Source: Lachnospiraceae bacterium
Lineage (GTDB): Bacteria; Bacillota; Clostridia; Lachnospirales; Lachnospiraceae
Assembly (NCBI GenBank): GCA_022510705.1
Contig: JAFLSX010000001.1
Location: forward strand, 77,736-114,759
Length of the DNA: 37,024 bases
Direction: 5' to 3'
Shown here in pieces: positions 7,228 through 16,465 of this stretch. Numbering within the stretch: position 1 is the first letter of the stretch; every line of letters begins with the position of its first letter. The position numbers and the translations under genes are program-made. The notes under the pieces were generated by a model. The model was not told the origin of the DNA, made no database searches, and was given only the letters and a program-made list of their open reading frames with translations.

Positions 7228-8694
7228 TTATTTGTTAAAATAGGCATTAAATACCCTTTTTGCTATCGGTACCGCATAGTCACTGCCGCTGCCGGCACTT
7301 TCTACGATGACCGTTACACAGATTTTGGGATCCTCTATGGGCGCAAAACCGGTAAACCATGCATGGCTCTCTCCTTTTATAGTGCTATACTCAGCAGAAC
7401 CGGTTTTTCCTGCAACCGTATAAGCCAGTCCGGAAAGGCCTCTGCCGGTGCCGTTCTCCACTACTGCCTGCATCAGCATTGTAAGTGCTTCGGCCTCTTC
7501 AGGTGTCATAACTTGTCCGCAGGAAGAAGGCATAAACTGCTTTATAACAACACCTTGACAGTTCTCAACTCTATCCACCACATATGGCTTGTACATAGTA
7601 CCGCCATTGGCAATAGCCGCCGTGATCATATTCAACTGCAGAGGAGTAATCTGTGTTTGCCCCTGACCGATAGCCGTCTGCATCATATCATTTGCAGAGA
7701 TTTCTTCTCCCATCACTACACTACTTTGCGAATATAGAAACTTTACAGGCAATGGCTGATTAAAATACAACCCTTTCAATGTATCGGCAAAAAGTGCTTC
7801 ATCCAGACTCATGCCAATCTGAGCAAAAGCCGCATTACAGGAATGGGAAAAAGCCTCTTCAAAATTGATACTTCCATGGCGGGTACCATGATAGCAATTG
7901 ATCCGGCTCCCTTGCTCTTCATAATAGCTGGTGCATAAAAACTCATAGTTCTGCCAGCTATCCGGATTTTCCCTAATATATTCCAACGCTGTAAGTATTT
8001 TAAAAGTGGAACCGGGAGGATATAGTCCCTGTGTTACCCGATTTACCAAAGTTCCTTCTTCCTCATTCTCTACCAGTTTGGGCCATAGTTCTTCTATCTG
8101 ATTGGGATCAAAATCCGGCATGGAAACCATGGCCAGTATTTTCCCTGTTTTTACATCCGTTACAATAATCGCACCCTTATAACCATCAAGCGCATTAAAG
8201 GCTGCTTCCTGCAGTTCCACATCCAAGGTTGTATAAACATCATCTCCCGGATTTTTTACATTCGCTTTACTATTTACAACCCTCAAATTAAGCGGTGCAT
8301 TGGAATGGACCAAATAGTAGTTAGCCTGATCCTCTACCCCTGTCCTTCCATAGGTGGAGTACCCGATCACGTGCGCAAATTTTTCTCCGTAGAGATATTC
8401 TCTGGTTTCAGTCCCGTCTTCTTCTACGGATGTATATACCAAAACCGTCCCGTCTGCTGCATAAATACTGCCCCTGACATTTTGGGAAAGTAAAAGTGCC
8501 TGTCTGGAATTATAGCTATTATTGATCAAAGTCTGCTCATTTGTGGCAACAAAATAGACTAAATATCCCATCATGCTCACAAAAAGCAAGGAAAAGAAAG
8601 CCGTAACCAGCAATATATTGGTATTAGCTTTTTTTCCCGGTCCGTTTTTGTACATTGTCTTGTTGCGAACGTTTTTTCTTCGTGTTTCTGCCAT
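7228..8694 (-). CDS. pbpA: class B penicillin-binding protein (PbpA-like transpeptidase)
   Basis: 488 residues, short for a class B PBP. There is one membrane anchor (residues ~27-50), a compact pedestal with NVRGSIYAADGTVL and a YGRTGVE segment, then the transpeptidase domain. All catalytic motifs are present: STFK with Ser229, SCN at 285-287, and KTG at 430-432. The layout recalls the ~490-residue PbpA class. It cross-links peptidoglycan outside the membrane together with its SEDS glycosyltransferase, encoded just upstream. The ATG at 8692-8694 has AAGGA about seven bases before it. The start overlaps the SEDS gene by 71 bases, implying coupled translation. Confidence 0.9.
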   Translation of the reverse strand: MAETRRKNVRNKTMYKNGPGKKANTNILLVTAFFSLLFVSMMGYLVYFVATNEQTLINNSYNSRQALLLSQNVRGSIYAADGTVLVYTSVEEDGTETREYLYGEKFAHVIGYSTYGRTGVEDQANYYLVHSNAPLNLRVVNSKANVKNPGDDVYTTLDVELQEAAFNALDGYKGAIIVTDVKTGKILAMVSMPDFDPNQIEELWPKLVENEEEGTLVNRVTQGLYPPGSTFKILTALEYIRENPDSWQNYEFLCTSYYEEQGSRINCYHGTRHGSINFEEAFSHSCNAAFAQIGMSLDEALFADTLKGLYFNQPLPVKFLYSQSSVVMGEEISANDMMQTAIGQGQTQITPLQLNMITAAIANGGTMYKPYVVDRVENCQGVVIKQFMPSSCGQVMTPEEAEALTMLMQAVVENGTGRGLSGLAYTVAGKTGSAEYSTIKGESHAWFTGFAPIEDPKICVTVIVESAGSGSDYAVPIAKRVFNAYFNK

Positions 8695-10003
8695 AGACGT
8701 TCCTTTCCTCCCCTTCTTTTATGCAGAGCCCCTGCACAAGAGAAAACATTAACAACGTAGCCATCACCGAACTGCCTCCATAGCTGATAAGAGGTAGTGT
8801 AACACCGGTTAGGGGAATGAACTTGATCCCCCCGCCAATAGTTAAAAATACTTGAAAAATATAGATGATCCCAAATCCGGTTGCTGCCAGCCGCACAAAG
8901 ATATCTTTCGATTCCATACCGATACGCATCATCATCACAAAGCAGCTTAAACAGATCAGCAGCAGACAGATACCGCTTATTACACCCAATTCCTCACAGA
9001 CAGCGGAAAAAACGAAATCTGTATCAACATAAGGAATAGCCTCCGGCCTTCCTCTATATAGTCCGGTTCCAAACCAACTGCCATTTGTGATGGCAAAGAA
9101 TGACTGCGTGATCTGATAACTCTGATTATCTATATAAGTAAAGGGATCCTGCCAGGCAAGAACCCTGACCCGTACATGTGCAAAGAGATAATAAGCACTC
9201 ACTGCGCTCACACATCCACCCAGGATACCCAATCCTAAGTATAGATAACTTCCGGATGCCACAAATACAACGAATACAAAACCAACGAAGAATATAAGCG
9301 CACTGCCTAAATCTCTAGAGACAGCAAGCACCGCCACATGCATCCCCGCAAGAATTGCCGTAACAGCAATTCTCTTAAAAGAGGTATCTTCATACAAAGC
9401 AGCAGCTAAAAAAAGAATAAAAATCAGTTTCACCACTTCAGATGGCTGAAAAGTGAAACCTGCCAGCGAAATAGAAAGCTTTGATCCCCTGGTGAGGTTT
9501 CCCAAAAGCAAAACCGTACTTAACATACTGATACCTAAAAGTGCATAAAGCCAGGTAAGCTTATACCAAAACTTAAGTTTAGCTATGATCATAGACAATA
9601 TCATACCTATGATAAAAACTACAACCACAATAAAAAACTGTCTCATAGCCCTATGCAAGGACAATCTGGATAAGATCACAAATCCCAATCCTAACAGCAT
9701 ACACATATTGTGCAAAAGTCCTCTGTTGATATGCTCATGGATCAAGGGGGATAACACCACAGCTGCTATCATAAATACTTGTATGAACATATAAAATAAT
9801 AAGTATTCTCTGTCTTTGCTTCTAAAATAAAGAGTAAGAAAACATAGCAGCTGACTTAAGAAAAGCAGGCATATCTGTCTGATATAGCAAGCTGATCTTT
9901 GCGTCTCTTGTTTTAGACGGAATATCAGCAAACTCTCTAACGCATAGAAGGCAATTGCCAAAGTTATAAAATATTTAGATAATTCTACAAAATATTCCTG
10001 CAT
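8624..10003 (-). CDS. rodA: SEDS-family peptidoglycan glycosyltransferase (RodA/FtsW/SpoVE)
   Basis: 459 residues with about ten membrane helices. Family marks include FQPSEVVKL, SRDLGSALIFF, LAWQDPF with the conserved periplasmic-loop Asp, the GSWFGTGLYRG segment, DTDFVFSAVCEELG, and the signature LPLISYGGSSV near the C-terminus. SEDS proteins polymerise lipid II into glycan strands with a partner class B PBP, which is the next gene. The ATG (10001-10003) has AGGA upstream, eight bases after the stop of the U32 gene. Whether it serves elongation, division or sporulation is not clear from sequence alone. Confidence 0.92.
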   Translation of the reverse strand: MQEYFVELSKYFITLAIAFYALESLLIFRLKQETQRSACYIRQICLLFLSQLLCFLTLYFRSKDREYLLFYMFIQVFMIAAVVLSPLIHEHINRGLLHNMCMLLGLGFVILSRLSLHRAMRQFFIVVVVFIIGMILSMIIAKLKFWYKLTWLYALLGISMLSTVLLLGNLTRGSKLSISLAGFTFQPSEVVKLIFILFLAAALYEDTSFKRIAVTAILAGMHVAVLAVSRDLGSALIFFVGFVFVVFVASGSYLYLGLGILGGCVSAVSAYYLFAHVRVRVLAWQDPFTYIDNQSYQITQSFFAITNGSWFGTGLYRGRPEAIPYVDTDFVFSAVCEELGVISGICLLLICLSCFVMMMRIGMESKDIFVRLAATGFGIIYIFQVFLTIGGGIKFIPLTGVTLPLISYGGSSVMATLLMFSLVQGLCIKEGEERNVYGRNTKKKRSQQDNVQKRTGKKS

Positions 10004-10011
10004 AACAGTTC

Positions 10012-12282
10012 CTATTCCACCCCTCTTTTTTCATGCCCTTTCGTATACTCCCGATATGGCGGCTCAGCTCGGTTCCCCTGCAGTAATTTTTCAAAAAATG
10101 CAAGCACTTCCGCGGTCTGATCATAGTCTTCTACGGAAAAATTAAGCCGCATGAAAAAAGGCATCTTAGCCTTGATAATCTTTTCGTGAAGCGAAAGCGG
10201 AAGGGAATTATAAAGCACATTGTAACAGTATCTGCAATGTATGGTGACCGGAAATATCTTATGATATCTGTCCTTAAGGTAATAACATGTCTGATCATGA
10301 AATGATTTCTGACATGTATCTGCGGTTTTCGCAATGCAGTTGGCCGTTACCATCAACGGAAGCCTTCCATAGACCGTCTGCTCTAAACTTGAGCATTCTT
10401 CCAGCCGCAATACATCTTGTGTAAGCAGATTCAGTTCCCGCTCATTAAGTTCATAAGGCAGGCAAATGCTATGTACTCTCTCCCGCCAGAAATCCAGTGA
10501 TTTCTTGTTAAAACAGTAAAGTCCTGCATCCAGTGCGATTTCTCCCTCATAAGCAATCCCTCTCAGCCATGCATAGGTTTCAAGATTACGTACAAGACAG
10601 CCGTCTGCTTCCCGTATTATTGGCAAGAGTGGCCGTAAACTATCTGTATCAGCACTTCTGACAATATAGGGAAGGGCCAAATAGACCTTACAAGGATGCT
10701 CTGTGTTATCTCCGTATGACTTCAACTCACTGATATATACATATTTCTCCTGTGCCAATTCCGATTCTATATATATCATTTGCGGTTTGAGGGCAGCTTC
10801 CTTTAGGGCAAGAAGCTGCTCTTTGCTGCTGATCAGGATTCTAACGCCTTCGATGGTTTGCGATTTTGTGCTTTTGTAATTGACCATTCTAGTCAACATA
10901 TTGTTTTCAATATATCCATTTGCATCATTGGATATTGCAGCCGCATCCATTATGTCAGATAGTTTTCTTCCATACGGATCAAAGGTCTTGATCAATTCTC
11001 TAACACCTTCCCGGCGCAGTTCGTTCAATGCTTTTAAGGGATAAAAAACATCTCCTGTTACGGTTAGTTCCAAGTCCCCCACTTCTGCCATAAAAGGTGT
11101 ATTTCCAAGTTTTAAGAGGGCAGTTTTAATATTCTCTTCTGAAACAGGCTGCTTCATTGCGGCTTCCACCGGCATTCCTTCTACCCTTACCTGATGTACT
11201 TCTCCCTTATCATTTGGCGCCTCCAATATCAGAATTGCGTTTTTACCTACCGTAAATTCAGCATATAACTTAATCTTTTTCTTTAAGGGCTTATCCAAAT
11301 AAAGCTTTCTGATTTCCTGAAGCAGTTTTTCGTCACTGCCATTATAGGAAGGGGACTGTAATGTCACCATATCCTTCCCATTTTTCTTAAAATAATATCC
11401 CTCTTGCATATTGGAGCGAATATACAGGGAAGAAAGCTTGTCCCTATCTGTCCGCTCCACCTGATAGCCGGCTTTCCCATTTTGTTCGTACATATCTATA
11501 TATTTGCGATAGATAGCTGTAACGCCCGCTGCATACTCCGGCTTCTTCATCCTGCCTTCTATTTTAAAGGAATTGATACCTGCTTCCATCAGTGCGGGAA
11601 GAACATCTACTGTACACATATCTTTTAGGCTTAAGGGGTAGCACTCTCCCCCTTCTTCATCAGCTTTTCCTATTCGGTATGGCAGCCTGCAAGGCTGGGC
11701 ACAGCGTCCTCTGTTACCGCTTCTGCCTCCTAAAATACTGCTGAACAGGCACTGTCCAGAATAAGAATAACACATAGCGCCATGAATAAAAGACTCTATT
11801 TCCACCCCGGACTCTTTCTTAATTCTCTGTATTTCCTGTAAAGATAGTTCTCTGGCGGGTACGATCCGTACGACTCCCAGCTCCTTAAGCATCCCTGCTC
11901 CCGCACTGCCGGTAAGACTCATCTGGGTGCTGGCATGGAGTGCCAGATGCGGAAAATGCTCTTTTATCGTCAGAAGTACTCCCATATCCTGTATGATAAC
12001 TCCATCCAGCCCCGCCAAATAATACGGTGTAAGATATACAGGAAGTTCCTCCAGTTCCTCATCTTTTAACAGCGTATTGACTGTCAAATATACCTTTCTT
12101 CCAAAAATATGGGCATAAGAAATCGCCTCGCAGATTTCCTCCTCCGTGAAGTTATCCGCATAGGCTCTGGCTCCGTATTTTGTGCCGGCCAGATACACTG
12201 CATCCGCACCGGCCGCAATAGCACCCAAAAAGCTTTCATAGTTACCGGCAGGTGCCAACAGCTCCGTTTTACACTTTCCCAT
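10012..12282 (-). CDS. peptidase U32 family protein with DUF3656 (RlhA/YhbU-type)
   Basis: 756 residues. The N-terminal TIM-barrel-like U32 domain begins KTELLAPAGNYESFLGAI and has HASTQMSLT. Residues 163-198 carry the U32 signature ESFIHGAMCYSYSGQC with Cys171, Cys178, Cys194 and Cys198, the proposed Fe-S ligands. A DUF3656-type middle follows, and a C-terminal region has further cysteines (HCRYCYN). E. coli RlhA, with this layout, hydroxylates 23S rRNA C2501, so RNA modification is more likely than proteolysis. The ATG at 12282 has no clear ribosome binding site and lies just beyond a GC-rich hairpin. rodA starts eight bases after its stop. Confidence 0.85.
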   Translation of the reverse strand: MGKCKTELLAPAGNYESFLGAIAAGADAVYLAGTKYGARAYADNFTEEEICEAISYAHIFGRKVYLTVNTLLKDEELEELPVYLTPYYLAGLDGVIIQDMGVLLTIKEHFPHLALHASTQMSLTGSAGAGMLKELGVVRIVPARELSLQEIQRIKKESGVEIESFIHGAMCYSYSGQCLFSSILGGRSGNRGRCAQPCRLPYRIGKADEEGGECYPLSLKDMCTVDVLPALMEAGINSFKIEGRMKKPEYAAGVTAIYRKYIDMYEQNGKAGYQVERTDRDKLSSLYIRSNMQEGYYFKKNGKDMVTLQSPSYNGSDEKLLQEIRKLYLDKPLKKKIKLYAEFTVGKNAILILEAPNDKGEVHQVRVEGMPVEAAMKQPVSEENIKTALLKLGNTPFMAEVGDLELTVTGDVFYPLKALNELRREGVRELIKTFDPYGRKLSDIMDAAAISNDANGYIENNMLTRMVNYKSTKSQTIEGVRILISSKEQLLALKEAALKPQMIYIESELAQEKYVYISELKSYGDNTEHPCKVYLALPYIVRSADTDSLRPLLPIIREADGCLVRNLETYAWLRGIAYEGEIALDAGLYCFNKKSLDFWRERVHSICLPYELNERELNLLTQDVLRLEECSSLEQTVYGRLPLMVTANCIAKTADTCQKSFHDQTCYYLKDRYHKIFPVTIHCRYCYNVLYNSLPLSLHEKIIKAKMPFFMRLNFSVEDYDQTAEVLAFFEKLLQGNRAEPPYREYTKGHEKRGVE

Positions 12283-12293
12283 AAATCAAACAA

Positions 12294-12316
12294 CGCTGCC
12301 CGTAAACCGGACAGCG
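12294..12316 (-). terminator. hairpin between zapA and the U32 gene (weak terminator or leader structure)
   Basis: A 9-bp stem (CGCTGTCCG with CGGGCAGCG, one G-T pair) with a 5-base loop, followed on the minus strand by GTTGTTTGATTT and directly by the U32 start codon. The T tract is interrupted, so partial termination or translational control is as likely as full termination. Confidence 0.5.
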
Positions 12317-12323
12317 CCCTTTC

Positions 12324-12731
12324 CTATTTTTTATGTTCTTTCAATTCCGTTTCCAGACGAACAATCTTTTTGGCATTTTCATTTATCTCGGACTGCAGCT
12401 CTTTTACATTCTTCTCTGTAGATTCCAACTTAATCTGAGAAGCGATCAACTCATGCTTTAAATCGTAGAGTTCCTTTTCCTTTGTCTGCAGTTCCTCTTC
12501 CAGAAGTCCAATCTGTTTTTTGGATTTAAAGTAATCGTCCGCAATATTCAGTTGCATCAACACTGACTGAGTTTCATAGGGCTGTCTTTTAAAAGCATCC
12601 AGTTTTCCATACTCTTCCAGCTTATTGTTAATATAAGAAGCTACTTTCTGTAGATACTCTTCACTCTCATAGCCGCTCAAGGTAAAAATCTTCCCACCGA
12701 TAATTACCTCTGTATCCGTTTTAGAAGACAT
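12324..12731 (-). CDS. zapA: cell division protein ZapA
   Basis: 135 residues. The N-terminal globular part (TEVIIGGKIFTLSGYESEEY followed by VASYINNKLEEY) is the ZapA fold, and residues ~70-133 form a long coiled coil. ZapA binds and bundles FtsZ filaments at the division ring. The ATG has AAGGGGG upstream. Two promoters lie in the gap to ruvB. Its position before the U32-SEDS-PBP genes makes a cell-envelope neighbourhood. Confidence 0.9.
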   Translation of the reverse strand: MSSKTDTEVIIGGKIFTLSGYESEEYLQKVASYINNKLEEYGKLDAFKRQPYETQSVLMQLNIADDYFKSKKQIGLLEEELQTKEKELYDLKHELIASQIKLESTEKNVKELQSEINENAKKIVRLETELKEHKK

Positions 12732-12766
12732 AAGTTTTCCCCCTTATCATCTAAACTGAAAAACCA

Positions 12767-12795
12767 GTTCTACAAAATATGCCACAAAGCGTCAA
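12767..12795 (-). promoter_or_regulatory. second (proximal) promoter candidate of zapA
   Basis: Minus strand TTGACG (12790-12795), a 17-base spacer and TAGAAC (12767-12772). The -10 is weak and the -35 good. Confidence 0.4.
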
Positions 12796-12812
12796 GGCAA
12801 TATACTATATGT

Positions 12813-12841
12813 ATTATATAACATCCCTGCGTGAGTAGCAA
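12813..12841 (-). promoter_or_regulatory. main promoter of zapA
   Basis: Minus strand TTGCTA (12836-12841), a 17-base spacer and a perfect TATAAT (12813-12818), in the 152-base gap after ruvB. Confidence 0.65.
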
Positions 12842-12883
12842 GCTATTTTTAGGAATCTAATATGTCTCTATAAAATACAGCAT

Positions 12884-13894
12884 TTATAACGAGGATTCCG
12901 ATATGGGGGGCTTAACTCCCATATGTCTGTATGCGGCTTGTGTTGCTACACGTCCTCTGGGCGTGCGGTTGAGTAAACCGTTCTGAATCAGAAAAGGTTC
13001 ATAGACATCTTCGATGGTGCCCGCATCCTCACCGATAGCCGCTGCCAGCGTATCCAGTCCCACCGGACCTCCTCCAAATTTATGTATCATGGTGGAAAGC
13101 ATATTGCGGTCAATATGATCCAATCCCAACTTGTCCACATCCATTAAATCCAGTGCTGTACGGGCAATCTCCTCTGTAATGGCACCGTCATACTTCACTT
13201 GTGCAAAGTCTCTCACCCTTTTTAAAATACGGTTAGCCAAACGGGGTGTTCCGCGGCTTCTTCTTGCCAACTCCAGTGCGCCGCCCTCATCAATCTCCAC
13301 TTCCAGAACACGGGCTGAATGCTTCACGATTCTCTGAAGTTCTTCTACCGTATAGAATTCCAGTCTGTGAATCATACCGAAACGATCCCGCAGGGGTGCT
13401 GTCAGCATACCTGCTCTGGTGGTAGCCCCAACCAGAGTAAATTTGGGCAGATCCAAACGGATACTGCGGGCAGAGGACCCTTTTCCTATCATAATATCGA
13501 TGGCAAAATCCTCCATGGCAGGATAAAGCACCTCTTCCACCTGTCTGTTCAACCGGTGAATCTCATCCACAAATAAGATATCTCCCTCCTGCAGATTGTT
13601 TAGAATTGCCGCAATCTCTCCGGGCTTCTCAATGGCAGGTCCGCTTGTTACCTTCATATTGACCCCCATTTCATTGGCAATGATTCCGGCAAGGGTTGTC
13701 TTACCAAGTCCCGGCGGTCCGTAAAACAGAGCATGGTCTAAAGCATCCCCCCTCTGCTTTGCCGCTTCTATGTAGATCCTTAGATTCTCTTTTATCTTTT
13801 CCTGTCCGATATAATCAGATAAGCAGCGTGGCCGCAGGCTTCCCTCTATTTTAATATCTTCTTCCGTAATATTGGTTTCTATCGTTCTGGCCAT
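12884..13894 (-). CDS. ruvB: Holliday junction branch migration ATPase RuvB
   Basis: 336 residues, the normal length. The start has [20 protein letters not shown]; Walker A GPPGLGKT is at 59-66, and Walker B FVDEIHRL has Asp110-Glu111. [15 protein letters not shown] is the RuvB-specific segment, [18 protein letters not shown] carries sensor 1 and the arginine finger, and a C-terminal winged helix includes [12 protein letters not shown] and TPRGRVAT. RuvB hexamers drive branch migration with RuvA. It starts 12 bases after ruvA. No ruvC lies nearby, as is usual in Firmicutes, where RecU resolves junctions. Confidence 0.98.
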   Translation of the reverse strand: MARTIETNITEEDIKIEGSLRPRCLSDYIGQEKIKENLRIYIEAAKQRGDALDHALFYGPPGLGKTTLAGIIANEMGVNMKVTSGPAIEKPGEIAAILNNLQEGDILFVDEIHRLNRQVEEVLYPAMEDFAIDIMIGKGSSARSIRLDLPKFTLVGATTRAGMLTAPLRDRFGMIHRLEFYTVEELQRIVKHSARVLEVEIDEGGALELARRSRGTPRLANRILKRVRDFAQVKYDGAITEEIARTALDLMDVDKLGLDHIDRNMLSTMIHKFGGGPVGLDTLAAAIGEDAGTIEDVYEPFLIQNGLLNRTPRGRVATQAAYRHMGVKPPISESSL

Positions 13895-13906
13895 CTTTCC
13901 AATCCT

Positions 13907-14512
13907 TTAAAATAAATTCTTGAGAGCGGCCTTTAACAATGCTCCGCTGTCCATACTGTCGGCATCTGCAATTCCGTTTACAGCACGCAGACTTTCTGTC
14001 TGTCCGTATCCTAAGGCAACCAACGCTTCCACCGCCTCTTTTATCGCACCTTCCGAAGGAGGAATCATTGCTTGTCCCTTCTCCATCTCCATATCGATCA
14101 AAGCATCATCATAGGAGACCTTATCCTTTAGCTCAAGGATCAATCTTTCCGCAGTTCTCGCTCCGATACCGGGAGCCTTTGCAATGGCTTTTGCATCACC
14201 GGAAAGAATAGCATATCGCAGTCCATCCGCATCCATAACAGATAAAATGGCCAGGGCACCTTTGGGGCCAATGCCGCTTACTGCAATACATTTTTTAAAT
14301 ATCTCCAATTCACTTCTGCTTAAGAATCCGTACAAGGAAAACGCATCTTCACGCACCAGTGTATAGGTATGCAGCTTAACCTCTTCTCCGATATCCGGCA
14401 AGCTCTGTGCAACTCTGGCAGAAATGCCCACATTGAAACCTACACCGCCCACCTCTACTACCACATTGCTTTCCGTCAGTTCTGCAATTTCGCCTTTCAC
14501 ATATGCAATCAT
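13907..14512 (-). CDS. ruvA: Holliday junction DNA-binding protein RuvA
   Basis: 201 residues from the ATG at 14510-14512 (MIAYVKGEIAELTES), the usual RuvA beginning. AAAGGA lies upstream with slightly long spacing. Domain I is an OB fold with HTYTLVREDAFSLYGF. Domain II has helix-hairpin-helix motifs SGIGPKGALAIL and APGIGARTAERLI. Domain III is the C-terminal helical RuvB-binding domain (EAVEALVALGYGQTESLRAV). It forms the tetramer that holds four-way junctions for RuvB. The promoter carries a LexA-type box. Confidence 0.97.
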   Translation of the reverse strand: MIAYVKGEIAELTESNVVVEVGGVGFNVGISARVAQSLPDIGEEVKLHTYTLVREDAFSLYGFLSRSELEIFKKCIAVSGIGPKGALAILSVMDADGLRYAILSGDAKAIAKAPGIGARTAERLILELKDKVSYDDALIDMEMEKGQAMIPPSEGAIKEAVEALVALGYGQTESLRAVNGIADADSMDSGALLKAALKNLF

Positions 14513-14539
14513 GTTGTATCTGTCCTTTCCGTTTTTACA

Positions 14540-14568
14540 AGCATACCACAATCGAACATATGTTTCAA
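14540..14568 (-). promoter_or_regulatory. ruvAB promoter
   Basis: Minus strand TTGAAA (14563-14568), a 17-base spacer and TATGCT (14540-14545), 27 bases before the ruvA ATG. It overlaps the SOS box and the end of the MATE gene. Confidence 0.7.
14553..14566. promoter_or_regulatory. LexA/DinR-type SOS box at ruvAB
   Basis: CGAACATATGTTTC fits the Firmicutes LexA consensus CGAACRNRYGTTYC at every position. It overlaps the -35 element and spacer of the ruvAB promoter, so bound LexA would block RNA polymerase. This agrees with ruvAB being damage-inducible in Bacillus. lexA itself is not in the window. Confidence 0.8.
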
Positions 14569-15932
14569 GTATTCTTTTTTAAATTATTATAAAGTAAAAG
14601 AAAGCAGCCAAGATGCACTAAAGCAGTAAGTAACCAGGAAATCGGATATGAAATATAAAGCGTATCCAGTGTACGGTTACTCTGAAATACCGTATAAATC
14701 CATATGATCCTGAAAAAACATGCCCCACTTAGGGAGACTAACATAGGCAACACAGAATAGCCTATTCCTCTGATACATCCTACCAGCGTATCCATGATAC
14801 CGCACAGAAAATAAGGGCAGGAAATCAGTAAAAGCCGCCGCAATCCCATGGTAATAACCGCTTCTTCCGTAGCATAGAGCCTAAGCAGCAGACTTCCTGC
14901 CAGATACATGCCGTTTCCCATTACCAGGCCAATGACTGTCACCAGGCACACGCACTGCAAGGCAATCTTACCGATGCGTTTATACTGTCTGGCCCCATAG
15001 TTCTGGCTCACAAAACTGACCGAAGTCTGGTGAAGGGTATTCATGGCAGTATAAACAAAGCCCTCTAAATTACTGGATGCGGAATTTGCCGCCATAGCCG
15101 TTGCGCCGAAAGAATTGATGGAAGACTGTATCAAAATATTGGACACGGAAAAAACCGCTCCCTGCAATCCGGCCGGTATTCCGATTCTGGCCATGGCAAA
15201 GAGCTTACTTGGCACAATGCGTAAGGATTTAAGCTCCAGCTTATAATCCTCTTCCGTTTTCATCAGACAGTTAAGCACCAGTCCTGCAGAAACCATCTGA
15301 GAAATCGTGGTCGCCAGCGCCACACCTGCTACTCCCATAGAAAATGCAATTACAAAGATAAGATTTAAAATGACATTAATAATGCCTGCGATGGTCAGAT
15401 AATAAAGCGGTCTTCTGGTATCTCCCACCGCACGCAGAATAGACGCTCCAAAATTGTATAACATCATGGCCGGCATGGAAAAGAAATAAATACGCAGATA
15501 CAGTACGGACTTGGGCAGCACTTCATCGGGCGCCCCCATGGCTTTTAATGCCACAGGTGCAATAAAGAAGCCCATAAACACTAAAATAATCCCGCTGACC
15601 AGAGCAGTCAATATAGCCGTATGTAACATCTCTGAAAGTTCTCTCTTCTGTCCCGCTCCATAAAATCTGGCTACCATAACATTGGCCCCTACAGACAGGC
15701 CCAGAAATACATTAACCAGCAAATTAATAAGTGGACCGTTGGAGCCTACCGCCGCTAAGGCATTGCTCCCCACCCATCTTCCTACGACAACCATATCTGC
15801 AGCATTAAATAATAGCTGAAGGATGCCGGAAAGCATCAACGGCAGGGTAAAAAGCAGAATTTTCCCAAATAAGGGACCGTTGCACATATCTATCTCATAC
15901 TTTTTCCCTTGCGTCTTTGTCAAATGCATCAC
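14565..15932 (-). CDS. MATE family efflux transporter
   Basis: 455 residues with about twelve predicted helices in two related halves, as in MATE antiporters. NAADMVVVGRWVGSNALAAVG near the start and ASILRAVGDTRRPLYYL in the middle are typical of the NorM/DinF-like group. The substrate cannot be inferred. The start is the GTG at 15932 or the ATG at 15929, both served by AAGGAG. It lies 29 bases after leuD in the same direction, so it may be carried on the leu transcript. Its 3' end overlaps the SOS box of ruvAB. Confidence 0.92.
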   Translation of the reverse strand: MMHLTKTQGKKYEIDMCNGPLFGKILLFTLPLMLSGILQLLFNAADMVVVGRWVGSNALAAVGSNGPLINLLVNVFLGLSVGANVMVARFYGAGQKRELSEMLHTAILTALVSGIILVFMGFFIAPVALKAMGAPDEVLPKSVLYLRIYFFSMPAMMLYNFGASILRAVGDTRRPLYYLTIAGIINVILNLIFVIAFSMGVAGVALATTISQMVSAGLVLNCLMKTEEDYKLELKSLRIVPSKLFAMARIGIPAGLQGAVFSVSNILIQSSINSFGATAMAANSASSNLEGFVYTAMNTLHQTSVSFVSQNYGARQYKRIGKIALQCVCLVTVIGLVMGNGMYLAGSLLLRLYATEEAVITMGLRRLLLISCPYFLCGIMDTLVGCIRGIGYSVLPMLVSLSGACFFRIIWIYTVFQSNRTLDTLYISYPISWLLTALVHLGCFLLLYNNLKKNT

Positions 15933-15961
15933 TGTTTTATACTCCTTGTAATTACATTCGA

Positions 15962-16447
15962 TTATTTATTATTAATATAGTTTATCAGACCTTCTGCAGC
16001 AATAATCTTCTGCATGAAAGGCGGGAAAGCCTGCCCCTTAAAGGTGGTTCCTTTTGTTATATTGGTGATAAGACCGGAATCAAAATCCACCTCCACCTCA
16101 TCTCCCGCTGCAATTCCTTGGGACGCTTCCGGACACTCGATAATAGGGAGTCCGATATTGATGGCGTTGCGATAAAAAATACGGGCGAAGGTCTCTGCAA
16201 TGACACAGCTTACGCCTGCTGCTTTAATGGCAATGGGCGCATGCTCTCTGGAAGAACCGCAGCCAAAGTTTTTATCAGCCACAATAATATCGCCCTTTTG
16301 TACTTTTTTAACAAAGTCTTTATCGATATCCTCCATGCAGTGAGCAGCCAATTCTGCCGGGTCGGAGGAATTTAAGTATCTTGCGGGAATAATAACATCC
16401 GTATCCACATTATCCCCATATTTAAAAACAGTTCCCTTTGCGTTCAT
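15962..16447 (-). CDS. leuD: 3-isopropylmalate dehydratase small subunit LeuD
   Basis: 161 residues, the short LeuD form. It has [32 protein letters not shown] (residues 61-78, the substrate-specificity loop of the aconitase swivel domain) and [12 protein letters not shown]. With LeuC it isomerises 2-isopropylmalate to 3-isopropylmalate in leucine biosynthesis. It starts 18 bases after leuC with AGGAGG. leuA and leuB are not in the window. Confidence 0.95.
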   Translation of the reverse strand: MNAKGTVFKYGDNVDTDVIIPARYLNSSDPAELAAHCMEDIDKDFVKKVQKGDIIVADKNFGCGSSREHAPIAIKAAGVSCVIAETFARIFYRNAINIGLPIIECPEASQGIAAGDEVEVDFDSGLITNITKGTTFKGQAFPPFMQKIIAAEGLINYINNK

Positions 16448-16465
16448 TCTATCATCCTCCTCTTC

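Noticed and set aside
7216..7737. 173-codon plus-strand open frame opposite the PBP gene
   Set aside because: Antisense to the catalytic domain of the PBP, Cys/His-rich shadow composition and no start signals.
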